Positions 8,344 through 16,323 of a stretch of DNA of 64,000 bases are shown one piece after another. This DNA is from CAJXNP01 sp050305935 (GTDB taxonomy: Bacteria; Bacteroidota; Bacteroidia; Cytophagales; Cyclobacteriaceae): contig JBNLGG010000002.1 of assembly GCA_050305935.1 (NCBI GenBank), positions 111,496 to 175,495 on the forward strand, read 5' to 3'. The notes under the pieces are model-generated. The model worked only from the letters and a program-made list of their open reading frames with translations. It was not told the origin of the DNA and did no database searches. The translations under genes were made by a program, and so were the position numbers. Position 1 is the stretch's first letter, and the number at the start of each line of letters is the position of its first letter.

Positions 8344-9538
8344 TTAAATGATTGATTATGGAATTCACGATATCCCTGGCAACTTCTTTCTTGGTTTTTA
8401 ATTCAAACTCCTCAACTCTGCCCTTAGTATCCAGTATTTTAATTTTATTTGTATCAAACCCAAAACCGGCGCCTTCGTCGTTCAAAGAGTTTAGCACGAT
8501 CATATCAAATCCTTTTGATGCTAATTTCTTTTTTGCGTTTTCTAGCTCATTTTCTGTTTCCAGTGCAAACCCAACTGTGAATTGACCTTTTCTTTTTTTG
8601 CTGGCAAGGCTCGCCGCTATGTCAATGGTTTTTTCGAGTTCAATAGAAAGCCCCGCCGTTTCTTTTTTTATTTTTTGTGGGGCAATTTTTGTAGGCTTGT
8701 AGTCCGCCACAGCGGCAGACAGCACGGTAATGTCAGAATTGCCATAGATAGAATCGCAGGCTTCGAACATTTCCTCTGAAGCAGAAACCCTTGTAAGTTT
8801 GATGTTGGGGTGATTTAACTGGATTTGGGTTGGCCCACTTACCAGATTCACCTCGGCTCCCATATCAGCCATAGTTTCAGCAATGGCATAGCCCATTTTG
8901 CCCGATGAATGATTGCCAATAAACCGAACCGGGTCGATTGATTCATAAGTTGGCCCAGCGGTGATCAGAGCCCTCTTACTTCTGAGCGGGGACTTTTCGA
9001 GGATTTCTTTTACAAGGAATTCAAGTATGTGTTCCGGTTCTGCCATTCTTCCTTCTCCAAAAAGTCCGCTTGCCAGCTCGCCGTGTTCCGGGTAAATTAC
9101 CTTGCAACCGAATGATTTCAATCTGGCAATGTTTTCGGAAGTTGTAGGGTGCTGGTACATATCCAGGTCCATCGCCGGGACGATAAATACAGGGCATCTG
9201 GCGGAGAGGTAAGTTGCGGTGAGAAGGTTGTCACAAATTCCTATCGATAGCTTCGCCAGTGTATTAGCGGTGGCAGGCGCAATTACGAAGTAATCAGCCC
9301 ACAGGCCAAGCTCCACGTGGCTATTCCACTCGCCAGTCTTTTCCTTAAAATAATCAATAAGAACTGGATTTTTGGATAAAGTAGAAAGAGTAAGAGGGGT
9401 TATAAAATGAGTAGAGGAGGGCGTCATGATTATTTTAACATGAGCACCCTCCTTCACTAAAAGTCTTGTCAATATGGCGATCTTGTAGGCAGCAATGCTA
9501 CCGCATACGCCTATTAAAATATTTTTACCACGGAGCAT
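8336..9538 (-). CDS. coaBC: Bifunctional phosphopantothenoylcysteine decarboxylase / phosphopantothenate-cysteine ligase
   Basis: CoaBC carries out two steps of coenzyme A synthesis: joining cysteine to 4'-phosphopantothenate and decarboxylating the product. The protein of 400 residues has the flavoprotein half first (about 1-175). Visible there are VCGSIAAYK, the catalytic NSHVELG (His74), APATANTLAKLSIGICDNLL and PAMDLDMY. The ligase half (about 185-400) includes ITAGPTYESIDPVRFIGNHS and GKMGYAIAE. In the substrate clamp the usual catalytic Cys of the ACG...GRM motif is a Ser (LASGLFGEGRM, Ser157). I believe this is common in this phylum. It starts 5 bases after rpoZ and overlaps porD. Confidence 0.95.
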   Translation of the reverse strand: MLRGKNILIGVCGSIAAYKIAILTRLLVKEGAHVKIIMTPSSTHFITPLTLSTLSKNPVLIDYFKEKTGEWNSHVELGLWADYFVIAPATANTLAKLSIGICDNLLTATYLSARCPVFIVPAMDLDMYQHPTTSENIARLKSFGCKVIYPEHGELASGLFGEGRMAEPEHILEFLVKEILEKSPLRSKRALITAGPTYESIDPVRFIGNHSSGKMGYAIAETMADMGAEVNLVSGPTQIQLNHPNIKLTRVSASEEMFEACDSIYGNSDITVLSAAVADYKPTKIAPQKIKKETAGLSIELEKTIDIAASLASKKRKGQFTVGFALETENELENAKKKLASKGFDMIVLNSLNDEGAGFGFDTNKIKILDTKGRVEEFELKTKKEVARDIVNSIINHLND

Positions 9539-9543
9539 GGTGT

Positions 9544-9852
9544 TTACTCATTTTCCTCTGGTAAATGGAATCGCACCTTTCCTTCCGAAAATTCATCGAT
9601 TGCTACTGAGGTCGGCTTTGGCATTCTTTCGTAAAACTTTGAGATTTCTATTTGCTCCCTGTTTTCAAAGATTTCTTCCAGATTGTCAACAGTAGTGGCA
9701 AATTCAGCCAATTTACTGCTCAGCTCTTCCTTTTGTTTAGTAGCAAGCTGCCGTGCTCTTTTTCCGATGACGGCAATCGATTCATAAACATTTCCTGTAG
9801 GTTTCGCTAACCTGTTGAGGTCTCTTGTGATAATTGATGCTTTGTCTGACAT
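9544..9852 (-). CDS. rpoZ: DNA-directed RNA polymerase subunit omega
   Basis: This protein of 102 residues matches the Bacteroidota form of the omega/RpoK subunit, which helps fold and assemble the beta' subunit of RNA polymerase. The N-terminal half shows the family pattern ITRDLNRLAKPTGNVYESIA and then GKRARQLATKQKEE. These correspond to the helices that clamp beta'. The acidic C-terminal tail (KFYERMPKPTSVAIDEFSEG) is typical of the lineage. It lies between bamD (18 bases upstream) and coaBC (5 bases downstream), an order seen in other Bacteroidota genomes. Confidence is high for the family although the protein is short. Confidence 0.88.
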   Translation of the reverse strand: MSDKASIITRDLNRLAKPTGNVYESIAVIGKRARQLATKQKEELSSKLAEFATTVDNLEEIFENREQIEISKFYERMPKPTSVAIDEFSEGKVRFHLPEENE

Positions 9853-9870
9853 ATTTTTTAATTTAATTTT

Positions 9871-10662
9871 TTAACTCAATTTTTGAATTTGATCTAGGCA
9901 GTCAGTGTAAATATCCTGGGCTTTCCTTAACCATGCACTGTCTGGATAGGTATCCAGAAACTCCTGATACAGATCTAAACATTCCTGATATCTTTCCCGC
10001 TGACGAATGACGATGCTTTTTTTGGCGTAGTTAAAAGCTGATAAGACCATTAGGTACCTTGCCTGTTCGTTCAAATCTGAATCGGGATAATCTTTTCCGA
10101 AATTATCAAATGCAATGATTGCTGATCGATAAATACTCCTGTTAAAATACGATTCGGCACTTTCAAAGGCTTTCCTTTCAAGTTTGTACTGTAGCTCGTT
10201 GATGATATCTACTGCCTCTACCATGTGTTCACTTTCGGGATATTTGTTAATAAATGTCTGGAGCGCTGTGATAGCCTCTATGCTGCTGGTCTGATCGAGA
10301 TTATAGGGAGGGGACTGCATGAATAAGCTGTAGCCGTGCATGTAAAGAGCATCTTCCGCGTACTCACTCCTTCGATAGGTGTCGTAAAAATTTTTAAAAT
10401 AATGAGCGGCCAGGATGTACTGCTTTTGGTAAAACTGAACATACGCGTAGTAGTACTGAATTTGCTCGTTTTCTTTTTTACCTCGATAAAAGGGCATTAT
10501 CTCTTCAAAAAGGATATTTGCCCGGTAGTAATCCTGATTTTCGTAGTATTTCATCGCGGCATCGTACTTAGCCTGCACGTCTGTGCTTTTCTGGATTTTT
10601 CGGAATTCACTACACGAAGTCGACAAAATAATGGTCGACAAAAAGAAGAATAAATACCTCAT
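9871..10662 (-). CDS. bamD: Outer membrane assembly lipoprotein BamD (YfiO family)
   Basis: BamD is the essential lipoprotein partner of BamA in inserting beta-barrel proteins into the outer membrane. The protein has a signal peptide ending at STSC and then a series of TPR helices. The lipobox is loose but usual for the phylum. Examples of TPR helices are KYYENQDYYRANILFEEIMP and SAIIAFDNFGKDYPDS. I choose the ATG at 10662 over one at 10671, because a good promoter -7 box ends at 10679. The upstream ATG would leave almost no leader. It is the first gene of the operon with rpoZ, coaBC, porD and recN. Confidence 0.9.
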   Translation of the reverse strand: MRYLFFFLSTIILSTSCSEFRKIQKSTDVQAKYDAAMKYYENQDYYRANILFEEIMPFYRGKKENEQIQYYYAYVQFYQKQYILAAHYFKNFYDTYRRSEYAEDALYMHGYSLFMQSPPYNLDQTSSIEAITALQTFINKYPESEHMVEAVDIINELQYKLERKAFESAESYFNRSIYRSAIIAFDNFGKDYPDSDLNEQARYLMVLSAFNYAKKSIVIRQRERYQECLDLYQEFLDTYPDSAWLRKAQDIYTDCLDQIQKLS

Positions 10663-10678
10663 TTTTAGCATAAGCCTG

Positions 10679-10709
10679 CAAATATAGAATTATGATTGCT
10701 AATAATCAA
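10679..10709 (-). promoter_or_regulatory. Bacteroidota-type promoter of the bamD-rpoZ-coaBC-porD-recN operon
   Basis: On the minus strand a TTG (-33 element, 10709-10707) is followed by 20 bases and then TATATTTG (10686-10679). This exactly fits the TAnnTTTG -7 consensus of the phylum. It lies 17 bases before the preferred bamD ATG at 10662. Confidence 0.65.
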
Positions 10710-10764
10710 TTTGATAACTGTCTGCAAATGACAAAATTAAAGGTTAATTAGGAAGTAACTGATG

Positions 10765-12462
10765 TTAATTAACGTTAAAACTGTCCCGATCGACTTTTTT
10801 AAGGGATTCGATTTTTGATTCCCGAGTCTTTTTTATTTTGTCAGCGTCTTCGTTTTCAGGCGACACTTCTATAAAATCCTTCGGAGCTAATTTAACATTG
10901 TATAGTTTGATGAATTCCTCTTCGCTCATGTTTAACAGTTGCCACAATTCAGGGCGTTCCTCGATTCGCCAGGAAAACCCTTTGAGCTTTTTCTCACTCT
11001 CCTTTAATTCATGCATCGGAATGAACTTCCCTACCGGCTTAGTGTAATATGAAATATTATTCACGCTATTATTGACAAATCTGATCTTCATGGAACTACA
11101 AATGATATTGTTCATACCCATGAGTTCGTTGGTTTCCTCTTCAATCGCGTAGTAATTCGACTCACCATTACCGAAGACATTAACACTGGAGATTTTGTTG
11201 TCTTTAAAATGGGAAACCATTTCCCGGCCTTTTAATTGATTATAGTTTTCAGTAGAGTCTTCGGAGATTATAAAAGCATTGCCTTTCGTAATCAACTCTT
11301 TTATCTGACTGTTCTCAATGGTGACATTTATAGAATCTCCTGTGATTTGGGTTTCGTCATTCCAGAGAATGGGGTCATTGTAAAAGAAAATAATGGAGTC
11401 AGAAATGTGGTAAGACATGGAATCGGCTTTTCCCTGCAAACCTTTTCGATAAATTTTCACATGGTGATAAGCCAGCATTTTTTGCTCTTCTTTGATCTCA
11501 CTGTCGATAGAATGCAGCGTGTCAGCAGCGAGGTAAAGGGTGTCGTTTTGTGCATGTTTTTTCATGACTGGGTGCCCGAATATAATTGTCACGCCATCTT
11601 TTTTCCAGTGATGGGCCTGTTCACCTTCTATGATGATCTCATTTTCTTTACCAAGCATCCTCACGTTTCCCCTGGCTACGTAGTACTTTTTTTCATCGTC
11701 AAAACTGATCTGATCTCCGTAAAGAATGTAGGATTCTGATTCAATCTCTGTCACAATAAACACACTCGTGTTTTTTCCTATGTTAAACTCGCTTCCTTGT
11801 TCTGCGTTTAGCACGGTTCCATCTCTTCGTGTGATGGTATTTGGGCTGTTGATCACAGCAATTTTTGTAATGAGATTATAGACCAGGTCTTCCGCTTCCA
11901 GCACAAAGTCCGGATGATTTACCACGACATCCTTCGTAAAGGTCACCACATTGGCTTCCGTATCGTAAAAACCGTTCTCACTTGTCAGTTCGTTTACATT
12001 GTCAAGCACCCTCCCTCCATTGAAATAATTGGCTGATCGATTGATCATGTCGTAGTCCAGGAATTCGGTGAAGAGCTGGACCGAATCACGGCGGTACACT
12101 ACGTTTTCCCGTATCCGGGCTTTCTGTTCATTACCCTCATAGATAAGTTTTTTTGATGTGATGACGGTGGAGTCTGTTTTGTCAAAGATTTTTACTTTCC
12201 CGAAAGCTTCCAGTGAGTTTTTAGAGGGGTAGAAAACAGCTGAGTCGCAAGTGATCACCTTCGTGGGCTGGGTAAATTTCACATTTCCCACCAGGATGTT
12301 GACATTTTCGCCGTTTAGCTTTTTGCCCATCAAAATGTCTTCGCTGTGTTCAATTTTGTCTCCCTGTCTATTGCTTATTGTTCCGCGCTGCTGGGCAATT
12401 GCGCACACAATATTGAAAAGAACTAATTGAGAAATAAGTAATATTGTTAACTTAAATTTCAT
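10765..12462 (-). CDS. LptA/OstA-like LPS transport protein
   Basis: This secreted protein of 565 residues has a signal peptide (about 1-23, ending AIAQ). It carries repeated short beta-strand units typical of the LptA/LptD (OstA) jelly-roll: KVITCDSAVFYPSKNSLEAF, SKKLIYEGNEQKARIRENVV and further copies to about residue 470. Proteins with this fold form the periplasmic bridge that carries lipopolysaccharide to the outer membrane. The repeats extend much further than in E. coli LptA (about 185 residues), as usual for the Bacteroidota OstA-like family. The C-terminus is charged and probably not a barrel, so it is unlikely to be LptD itself. It is divergent from tilS. Confidence 0.82.
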   Translation of the reverse strand: MKFKLTILLISQLVLFNIVCAIAQQRGTISNRQGDKIEHSEDILMGKKLNGENVNILVGNVKFTQPTKVITCDSAVFYPSKNSLEAFGKVKIFDKTDSTVITSKKLIYEGNEQKARIRENVVYRRDSVQLFTEFLDYDMINRSANYFNGGRVLDNVNELTSENGFYDTEANVVTFTKDVVVNHPDFVLEAEDLVYNLITKIAVINSPNTITRRDGTVLNAEQGSEFNIGKNTSVFIVTEIESESYILYGDQISFDDEKKYYVARGNVRMLGKENEIIIEGEQAHHWKKDGVTIIFGHPVMKKHAQNDTLYLAADTLHSIDSEIKEEQKMLAYHHVKIYRKGLQGKADSMSYHISDSIIFFYNDPILWNDETQITGDSINVTIENSQIKELITKGNAFIISEDSTENYNQLKGREMVSHFKDNKISSVNVFGNGESNYYAIEEETNELMGMNNIICSSMKIRFVNNSVNNISYYTKPVGKFIPMHELKESEKKLKGFSWRIEERPELWQLLNMSEEEFIKLYNVKLAPKDFIEVSPENEDADKIKKTRESKIESLKKVDRDSFNVN

Positions 12463-12481
12463 GCTTATTTAAAATCGCCTG

Positions 12482-12489
12482 CAAATTTA
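12482..12489 (-). promoter_or_regulatory. Candidate -7 promoter element of the LptA-like gene
   Basis: On the minus strand TAAATTTG exactly matches TAnnTTTG and lies 19 bases before the ATG at 12462. No clear TTG is seen at the expected -33 distance, so only the -7 element is supported. Confidence 0.5.
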
Positions 12490-12509
12490 CCAAAAATTGA
12501 ACGGAAACG

Positions 12510-13841
12510 ATGCTCAACAGATTTTTAAACTTTATCAGGGAAAATAAATTGTTCACTAAAAACCAAAAAATTTTAGTGGCGGTAAGTGGCGGCGTAGATT
12601 CAGTGGTGCTGGTGGATTTGCTGAAAAAAGGAAACTATCATTTTGCAGTCGCACATTGCAATTTTCACCTGCGGGGTAATGAATCGGATGGTGATGAGTC
12701 TTTTGTAGAGCAATTGGCGCTTGATCTGAACGTGCCTTTTTTCTGTGAGGATTTTGATGTCAAATCAGAGGCGAAGGAATCAGGGGTCTCAATCCAAATG
12801 GCGGCAAGGAATGCGCGGTATGATTGGTTTTTGAGGTTGTGCAGTCAATTTGAGTATGATGTTATTGCCACTGCCCACCACAAAAATGATAGTATAGAGA
12901 CAGTGCTGTACAATTTAACAAAGGGGACTGGCCTGGCTGGCCTTCATGGCATACAGCCGAAATTAAACAGCGTAGTGCGTCCCATGTTATTCGCAACAAA
13001 GGAAAATGTGCTGGAATACGCCGAGTCGCAGTCCCTGGACTGGAGGGAAGATTCGTCCAATACATCGAACAAATATTTCAGAAACCTGATCCGCAATGAG
13101 GTAATACCCATTTTAAAAAAAATAAACCCCAACCTGGAGGAGACCTTCGAAGTATCGGTTGAGAAGTTAAAGTATACAGAAGACTTTTTCCTTTCGCAGG
13201 TCGATTCTATCAAAAATATCCTGGTGGAGGAGCGAGGTGGTGACTATTGGATTTCCATCCCGTCATTAAAAAAATACAAGGGTTTTGAAATCATCCTGTT
13301 TCAAATACTTTCTGAATTTGGGTTTAACTATACGCAGGTGCGTCAGGTATTTCAGTCCTTTAATTCGCAAAGTGGAAAGGTTTTTTACGCGCCGTCATAT
13401 CTTCTTAGCATTGACCGGAGCTACCTCGTGATTACCTCTCACGCCGAGGAGGTAGCCGAGCAGCAGATTTTTGACATTTCGGAATCAGTGAAAGGCCCGA
13501 ACTTTGAGTTGCGATTTGAAATTATTGATAATAACAACCTGTTCATTGATCCTTCCAAAGACATTGCTTTTATCGATCTGGACGAAATTGAATTTCCTAT
13601 AAAATTACGTGCCTGGAGCCGGGGAGACAGGTTTTATCCGCTGGGTATGACGAAGAAGAAAAAATTGAGTGATTTTTTAATTGATAACAAAGTACCCATC
13701 AATTTAAAAAGTAGAATATTTGTTTTAACAACAAATAATAGCATATTTTGGGTAATTGGGCACCGTATAGATAACCGGTTCAAGGTTACGAAAAAAACCC
13801 GAAGGGTCCTCAAAATTGAAAAAACAGCCAAACACGGATGA
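12510..13841 (+). CDS. tilS: tRNA(Ile)-lysidine synthetase TilS
   Basis: TilS changes the wobble C34 of the tRNA(Ile) that reads AUA into lysidine, using ATP and lysine. The protein of 443 residues has the PP-loop ATP motif VAVSGGVDS (residues 23-31). The family blocks VAHCNFHLRG, ATAHHKNDSIETVLYNLTKG and KYFRNLIRNEVIP follow. The C-terminal substrate domain ends in LRAWSRGDRFYPLGMTKKKK and a basic tail. All motifs are present. The start ATG at 12510 is 47 bases from the divergent LptA-like gene, so both promoters share that short space. Its stop overlaps the next gene by four bases (ATGA). Confidence 0.95.
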   Translation: MLNRFLNFIRENKLFTKNQKILVAVSGGVDSVVLVDLLKKGNYHFAVAHCNFHLRGNESDGDESFVEQLALDLNVPFFCEDFDVKSEAKESGVSIQMAARNARYDWFLRLCSQFEYDVIATAHHKNDSIETVLYNLTKGTGLAGLHGIQPKLNSVVRPMLFATKENVLEYAESQSLDWREDSSNTSNKYFRNLIRNEVIPILKKINPNLEETFEVSVEKLKYTEDFFLSQVDSIKNILVEERGGDYWISIPSLKKYKGFEIILFQILSEFGFNYTQVRQVFQSFNSQSGKVFYAPSYLLSIDRSYLVITSHAEEVAEQQIFDISESVKGPNFELRFEIIDNNNLFIDPSKDIAFIDLDEIEFPIKLRAWSRGDRFYPLGMTKKKKLSDFLIDNKVPINLKSRIFVLTTNNSIFWVIGHRIDNRFKVTKKTRRVLKIEKTAKHG

Positions 13842-14356
13842 TTAGATTATTCGATAAATCCTATACAGAAAAAGAGATCAATTTTTTTAGGTTTCTTTCC
13901 CGCATGAAGCTTTTTGAGAAGCTTACCTATAAAGAAATGTCCTTGGTTCATCCATTTTTTTACCTTAGGGAATACAAAATGGATGAGGTGGTTTTTTTTA
14001 GAAATGATCCAAGCAATGCGTTGTATTTGGTAAAAAGTGGAAAAGTGTCGTTGTGCCTGGATATGAAGGAGGGTTTTGAAAATCTTCAGATAATTAAGTC
14101 TGGAACGGCTTTTGGTGAAAACACATTACTAAAGCTCGCCTCCCGTCAATACAATGCCATTGTAACATCGGAAAAGTCTGAATTGTACGTTATCCCAAAA
14201 GTCAACCTTAACGATATCCTGGAAAGCCACAGTAAAATGAAGTCAAAAATGCTTGAATCCCTGGCCGAGATGTACAACGATTTTCAATTGAATTTATTCA
14301 AGAGCTACAAATCCTCCCACGGGCTCTTTGACCTGAGTCAGACCTTTGGAAATTGA
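13838..14356 (+). CDS. Cyclic nucleotide-binding domain protein without output domain
   Basis: The protein of 172 residues is mostly one cyclic nucleotide-binding (CAP-like) beta-roll. Visible are YKMDEVVFFRNDPSNALYLVKSG and the phosphate-binding cassette AFGENTLLKLASRQYNAIV, with its conserved Glu and Arg. There is no helix-turn-helix or kinase domain; after the beta-roll only two or three helices remain (about 125-160). It may be a stand-alone sensor acting through a partner. Whether it binds cAMP, c-di-GMP or nothing cannot be told. Translation is probably coupled to tilS through the ATGA overlap. 120 bases separate it from mdh. Confidence 0.8.
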   Translation: MIRLFDKSYTEKEINFFRFLSRMKLFEKLTYKEMSLVHPFFYLREYKMDEVVFFRNDPSNALYLVKSGKVSLCLDMKEGFENLQIIKSGTAFGENTLLKLASRQYNAIVTSEKSELYVIPKVNLNDILESHSKMKSKMLESLAEMYNDFQLNLFKSYKSSHGLFDLSQTFGN

Positions 14357-14476
14357 TGAATGATAAAAGTCAATATTTGAGGGATTTAACGCTCATAATC
14401 TTTAGGTAAAAAGCGGGGTTTACATAACTTTACAGCATCAAGATTAGTAATCTATAAACATCAAAAAAATTAAGAT

Positions 14477-15406
14477 ATGAAAATTACAGTTGTTGGCGCC
14501 GGAAACGTTGGCGCTACTTGTGCTGATGTGCTGGCTTACAAGGAAGTAGCCAATGAAGTGGTTCTTGTGGATATTAAAGAAGGCTTTGCTGAAGGTAAAG
14601 CGCTTGATATCTGGCAAAAGTCCCCCATCAATTTATATGATACCCGAACTGTAGGCGTAACAAACGACTATTCAAAAACAGCAGGCTCGGATGTGGTAGT
14701 CATTACTTCCGGATTACCAAGGAAACCTGGAATGACCCGAGACGACCTGATCGAAACGAATGCCGGCATCGTAAAATCTGTAACTGAAAATGTCGTTAAG
14801 TATTCCCCCGAAGCGATTATCATTATCGTCTCTAATCCATTGGACGTAATGACATACCAGGCTCATTTGATTTCAAAAAAATCAAGAAATAAAGTGATGG
14901 GTATGGCAGGAATACTTGACACCGCCCGGTATCGAGCATTTTTGGCCGAGGCATTGAATGTGTCACCGAAAGATATACAGGCTGTCTTGATGGGTGGTCA
15001 TGGCGACACCATGGTTCCGCTTCCAAGGTATACAACAGTAGGTGGAATTCCTGTAACGGAATTGATTGACGAAGAAAGCCTGAATAAAATAGTAGATCGA
15101 ACAAAAGTAGGTGGTGGCGAATTGGTTAAACTAATGGGAACGTCTGCATGGTATGCTCCGGGATCGGCGGCTGCCCAGATGGCAGAGGCCATTGTCAAAG
15201 ATCAAAAGAGGGTATTCCCGGTTTGCGTAAAACTGGAGGGTGAATATGGTATCGACAATTGCTACCTTGGTGTACCGGTAATCTTAGGGAAAAATGGTGT
15301 AGAAAAGATCATTGAGCTTGATCTGAATGCCGATGAAATGGAATTGTTAAAGACGTCCGAAAAACACGTTCGCGAGGTGATGGAGGTGTTAGATAGACTT
15401 AACTAA
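14477..15406 (+). CDS. mdh: Malate dehydrogenase (LDH-like type)
   Basis: This TCA-cycle enzyme interconverts malate and oxaloacetate with NAD. The protein of 309 residues begins with the Rossmann motif VVGAGNVGATCADVLA (G7-x-G9-x-x-G12). It then shows VVITSGLPRKPGMTRDDL, with the substrate-binding arginines, followed by VSNPLDVMTYQ and the catalytic histidine region MGGHGDTMVPLPR. The PRKPGMTRDDL loop with Arg favours malate over lactate, and the length fits the bacterial tetrameric LDH-like MDH. It is monocistronic: an intrinsic terminator follows at 15437-15467. No clear promoter beyond a one-mismatch TAACTTTA at 14425 was seen. Confidence 0.95.
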   Translation: MKITVVGAGNVGATCADVLAYKEVANEVVLVDIKEGFAEGKALDIWQKSPINLYDTRTVGVTNDYSKTAGSDVVVITSGLPRKPGMTRDDLIETNAGIVKSVTENVVKYSPEAIIIIVSNPLDVMTYQAHLISKKSRNKVMGMAGILDTARYRAFLAEALNVSPKDIQAVLMGGHGDTMVPLPRYTTVGGIPVTELIDEESLNKIVDRTKVGGGELVKLMGTSAWYAPGSAAAQMAEAIVKDQKRVFPVCVKLEGEYGIDNCYLGVPVILGKNGVEKIIELDLNADEMELLKTSEKHVREVMEVLDRLN

Positions 15407-15436
15407 GGACAAAAAAAGAGATTCTCAGATTAATGG

Positions 15437-15467
15437 AGGTCGCTGAACAGGCGGCCTTTCTTTTTTT
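15437..15467 (+). terminator. Rho-independent terminator of mdh
   Basis: The stem AGGTCGC / GCGGCCT (15437-15443 with 15451-15457, one G-T pair) and a seven-base loop are followed by TTCTTTTTTT. It lies 31 bases after the mdh stop codon. Confidence 0.85.
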
Positions 15468-15551
15468 CCGAATTGTTACAAGGTACAATTTGAACCAACC
15501 GTTTTAGGAACAATAATTATTTTTAAATCTCTGTATTGTTGACGAAATTCA

Positions 15552-15588
15552 ACCTAACTTATAGCCTTTTTGTTAAACAAGGTTAGGT
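15552..15588. promoter_or_regulatory. Inverted repeat upstream of peroxiredoxin (possible operator)
   Basis: ACCTAAC at 15552-15558 is mirrored by GTTAGGT at 15582-15588 with 23 bases between. It lies 51 bases before the peroxiredoxin ATG, where a redox-responsive regulator could bind. The rest of the 232-base gap from 15407 holds only the mdh terminator. No exact TAnnTTTG box was found; TAATTTTC at 15588 is one base off. Confidence 0.35.
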
Positions 15589-15638
15589 AATTTTCGATAT
15601 ACTAATCACATTGAATTTTAAACTTAAAATAAACTACT

Positions 15639-16274
15639 ATGTCACTAAGATTAGGAGATATTGCTCCGGATTTCTCAGCCCCCACAACTGAAGGAGCCAT
15701 TAATTTTCACGAATGGCTGGGCGATAGTTGGGGAGTTCTTTATTCCCACCCTGCAGATTACACTCCTGTATGTACAACTGAGTTGGGGATGACAGCAAAA
15801 TTGAAGGATGAGTTTGAAAAACGCAACGTCAAAGTAATTGCGGTTTCGGTTGATGGGCTTGAATCTCATAAAGGATGGATCAAGGACATCAATGAAACTC
15901 AGAACACCCAAGTCAATTTTCCGATCATTGCCGATGAGCACAAAAAGGTGGCGGAGCTCTACGATATGATCCACCCCAATGCTGATGATAAAGCAACTGT
16001 CAGGTCTGTATTCGTCATTGGTCCGGATAAGAAAATTAAATTGACACTGACTTACCCCGCATCCACTGGCAGGAATTTCAATGAGCTGTTAAGGGTTATT
16101 GATTCCCTTCAGTTGACGGCCTACCATCAGGTAGCCACTCCCGCCAACTGGGAAGATGGAGATGATTGCGTGGTAGTGCCCTCAATTGCTACGGCTGATA
16201 TTCCAGCCAAGTTTCCAAAAGGGTTTAAAGAGATTAAACCATATTTGAGGCTTACTCCTCAGCCTAATAAATAA
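15639..16274 (+). CDS. Peroxiredoxin, 1-Cys (Prx6) type
   Basis: This thiol peroxidase of 211 residues reduces hydrogen peroxide and organic peroxides in the cytoplasm. The N-terminus LRLGDIAPDFSAPTTEG and the active-site segment HPADYTPVCTTELG (peroxidatic Cys45) are diagnostic of the Prx6 subfamily. RNFNELLRVIDSLQLT and the extended C-terminal arm with GDDCVVVPS and LRLTPQP also fit. There is a second cysteine in the C-terminal arm, so a two-cysteine mechanism is not excluded. It is a single gene closed by a bidirectional terminator. A 7-base inverted repeat upstream may be its control site. Confidence 0.94.
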   Translation: MSLRLGDIAPDFSAPTTEGAINFHEWLGDSWGVLYSHPADYTPVCTTELGMTAKLKDEFEKRNVKVIAVSVDGLESHKGWIKDINETQNTQVNFPIIADEHKKVAELYDMIHPNADDKATVRSVFVIGPDKKIKLTLTYPASTGRNFNELLRVIDSLQLTAYHQVATPANWEDGDDCVVVPSIATADIPAKFPKGFKEIKPYLRLTPQPNK

Positions 16275-16300
16275 AAAAAAGGGGCTTAGGCCCCTTTTTA
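16273..16300. terminator. Bidirectional terminator between peroxiredoxin and pdhB
   Basis: An A-run, the stem GGGGC / GCCCC (16281-16285 with 16290-16294) and a T-run sit between two convergent genes. The flanking A and T runs let it act in both directions, ending the peroxiredoxin on plus and the pyruvate dehydrogenase gene on minus. Confidence 0.85.
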
Positions 16301-16323
16301 TTTTATATGCTAATTGCAAATTT

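Noticed and set aside
11236..11739. Plus-strand open frame of 167 codons inside the LptA-like gene
   Set aside because: It lies wholly antisense to the beta-repeat protein, has no start context or family motif, and looks like a shadow of the repeat pattern.
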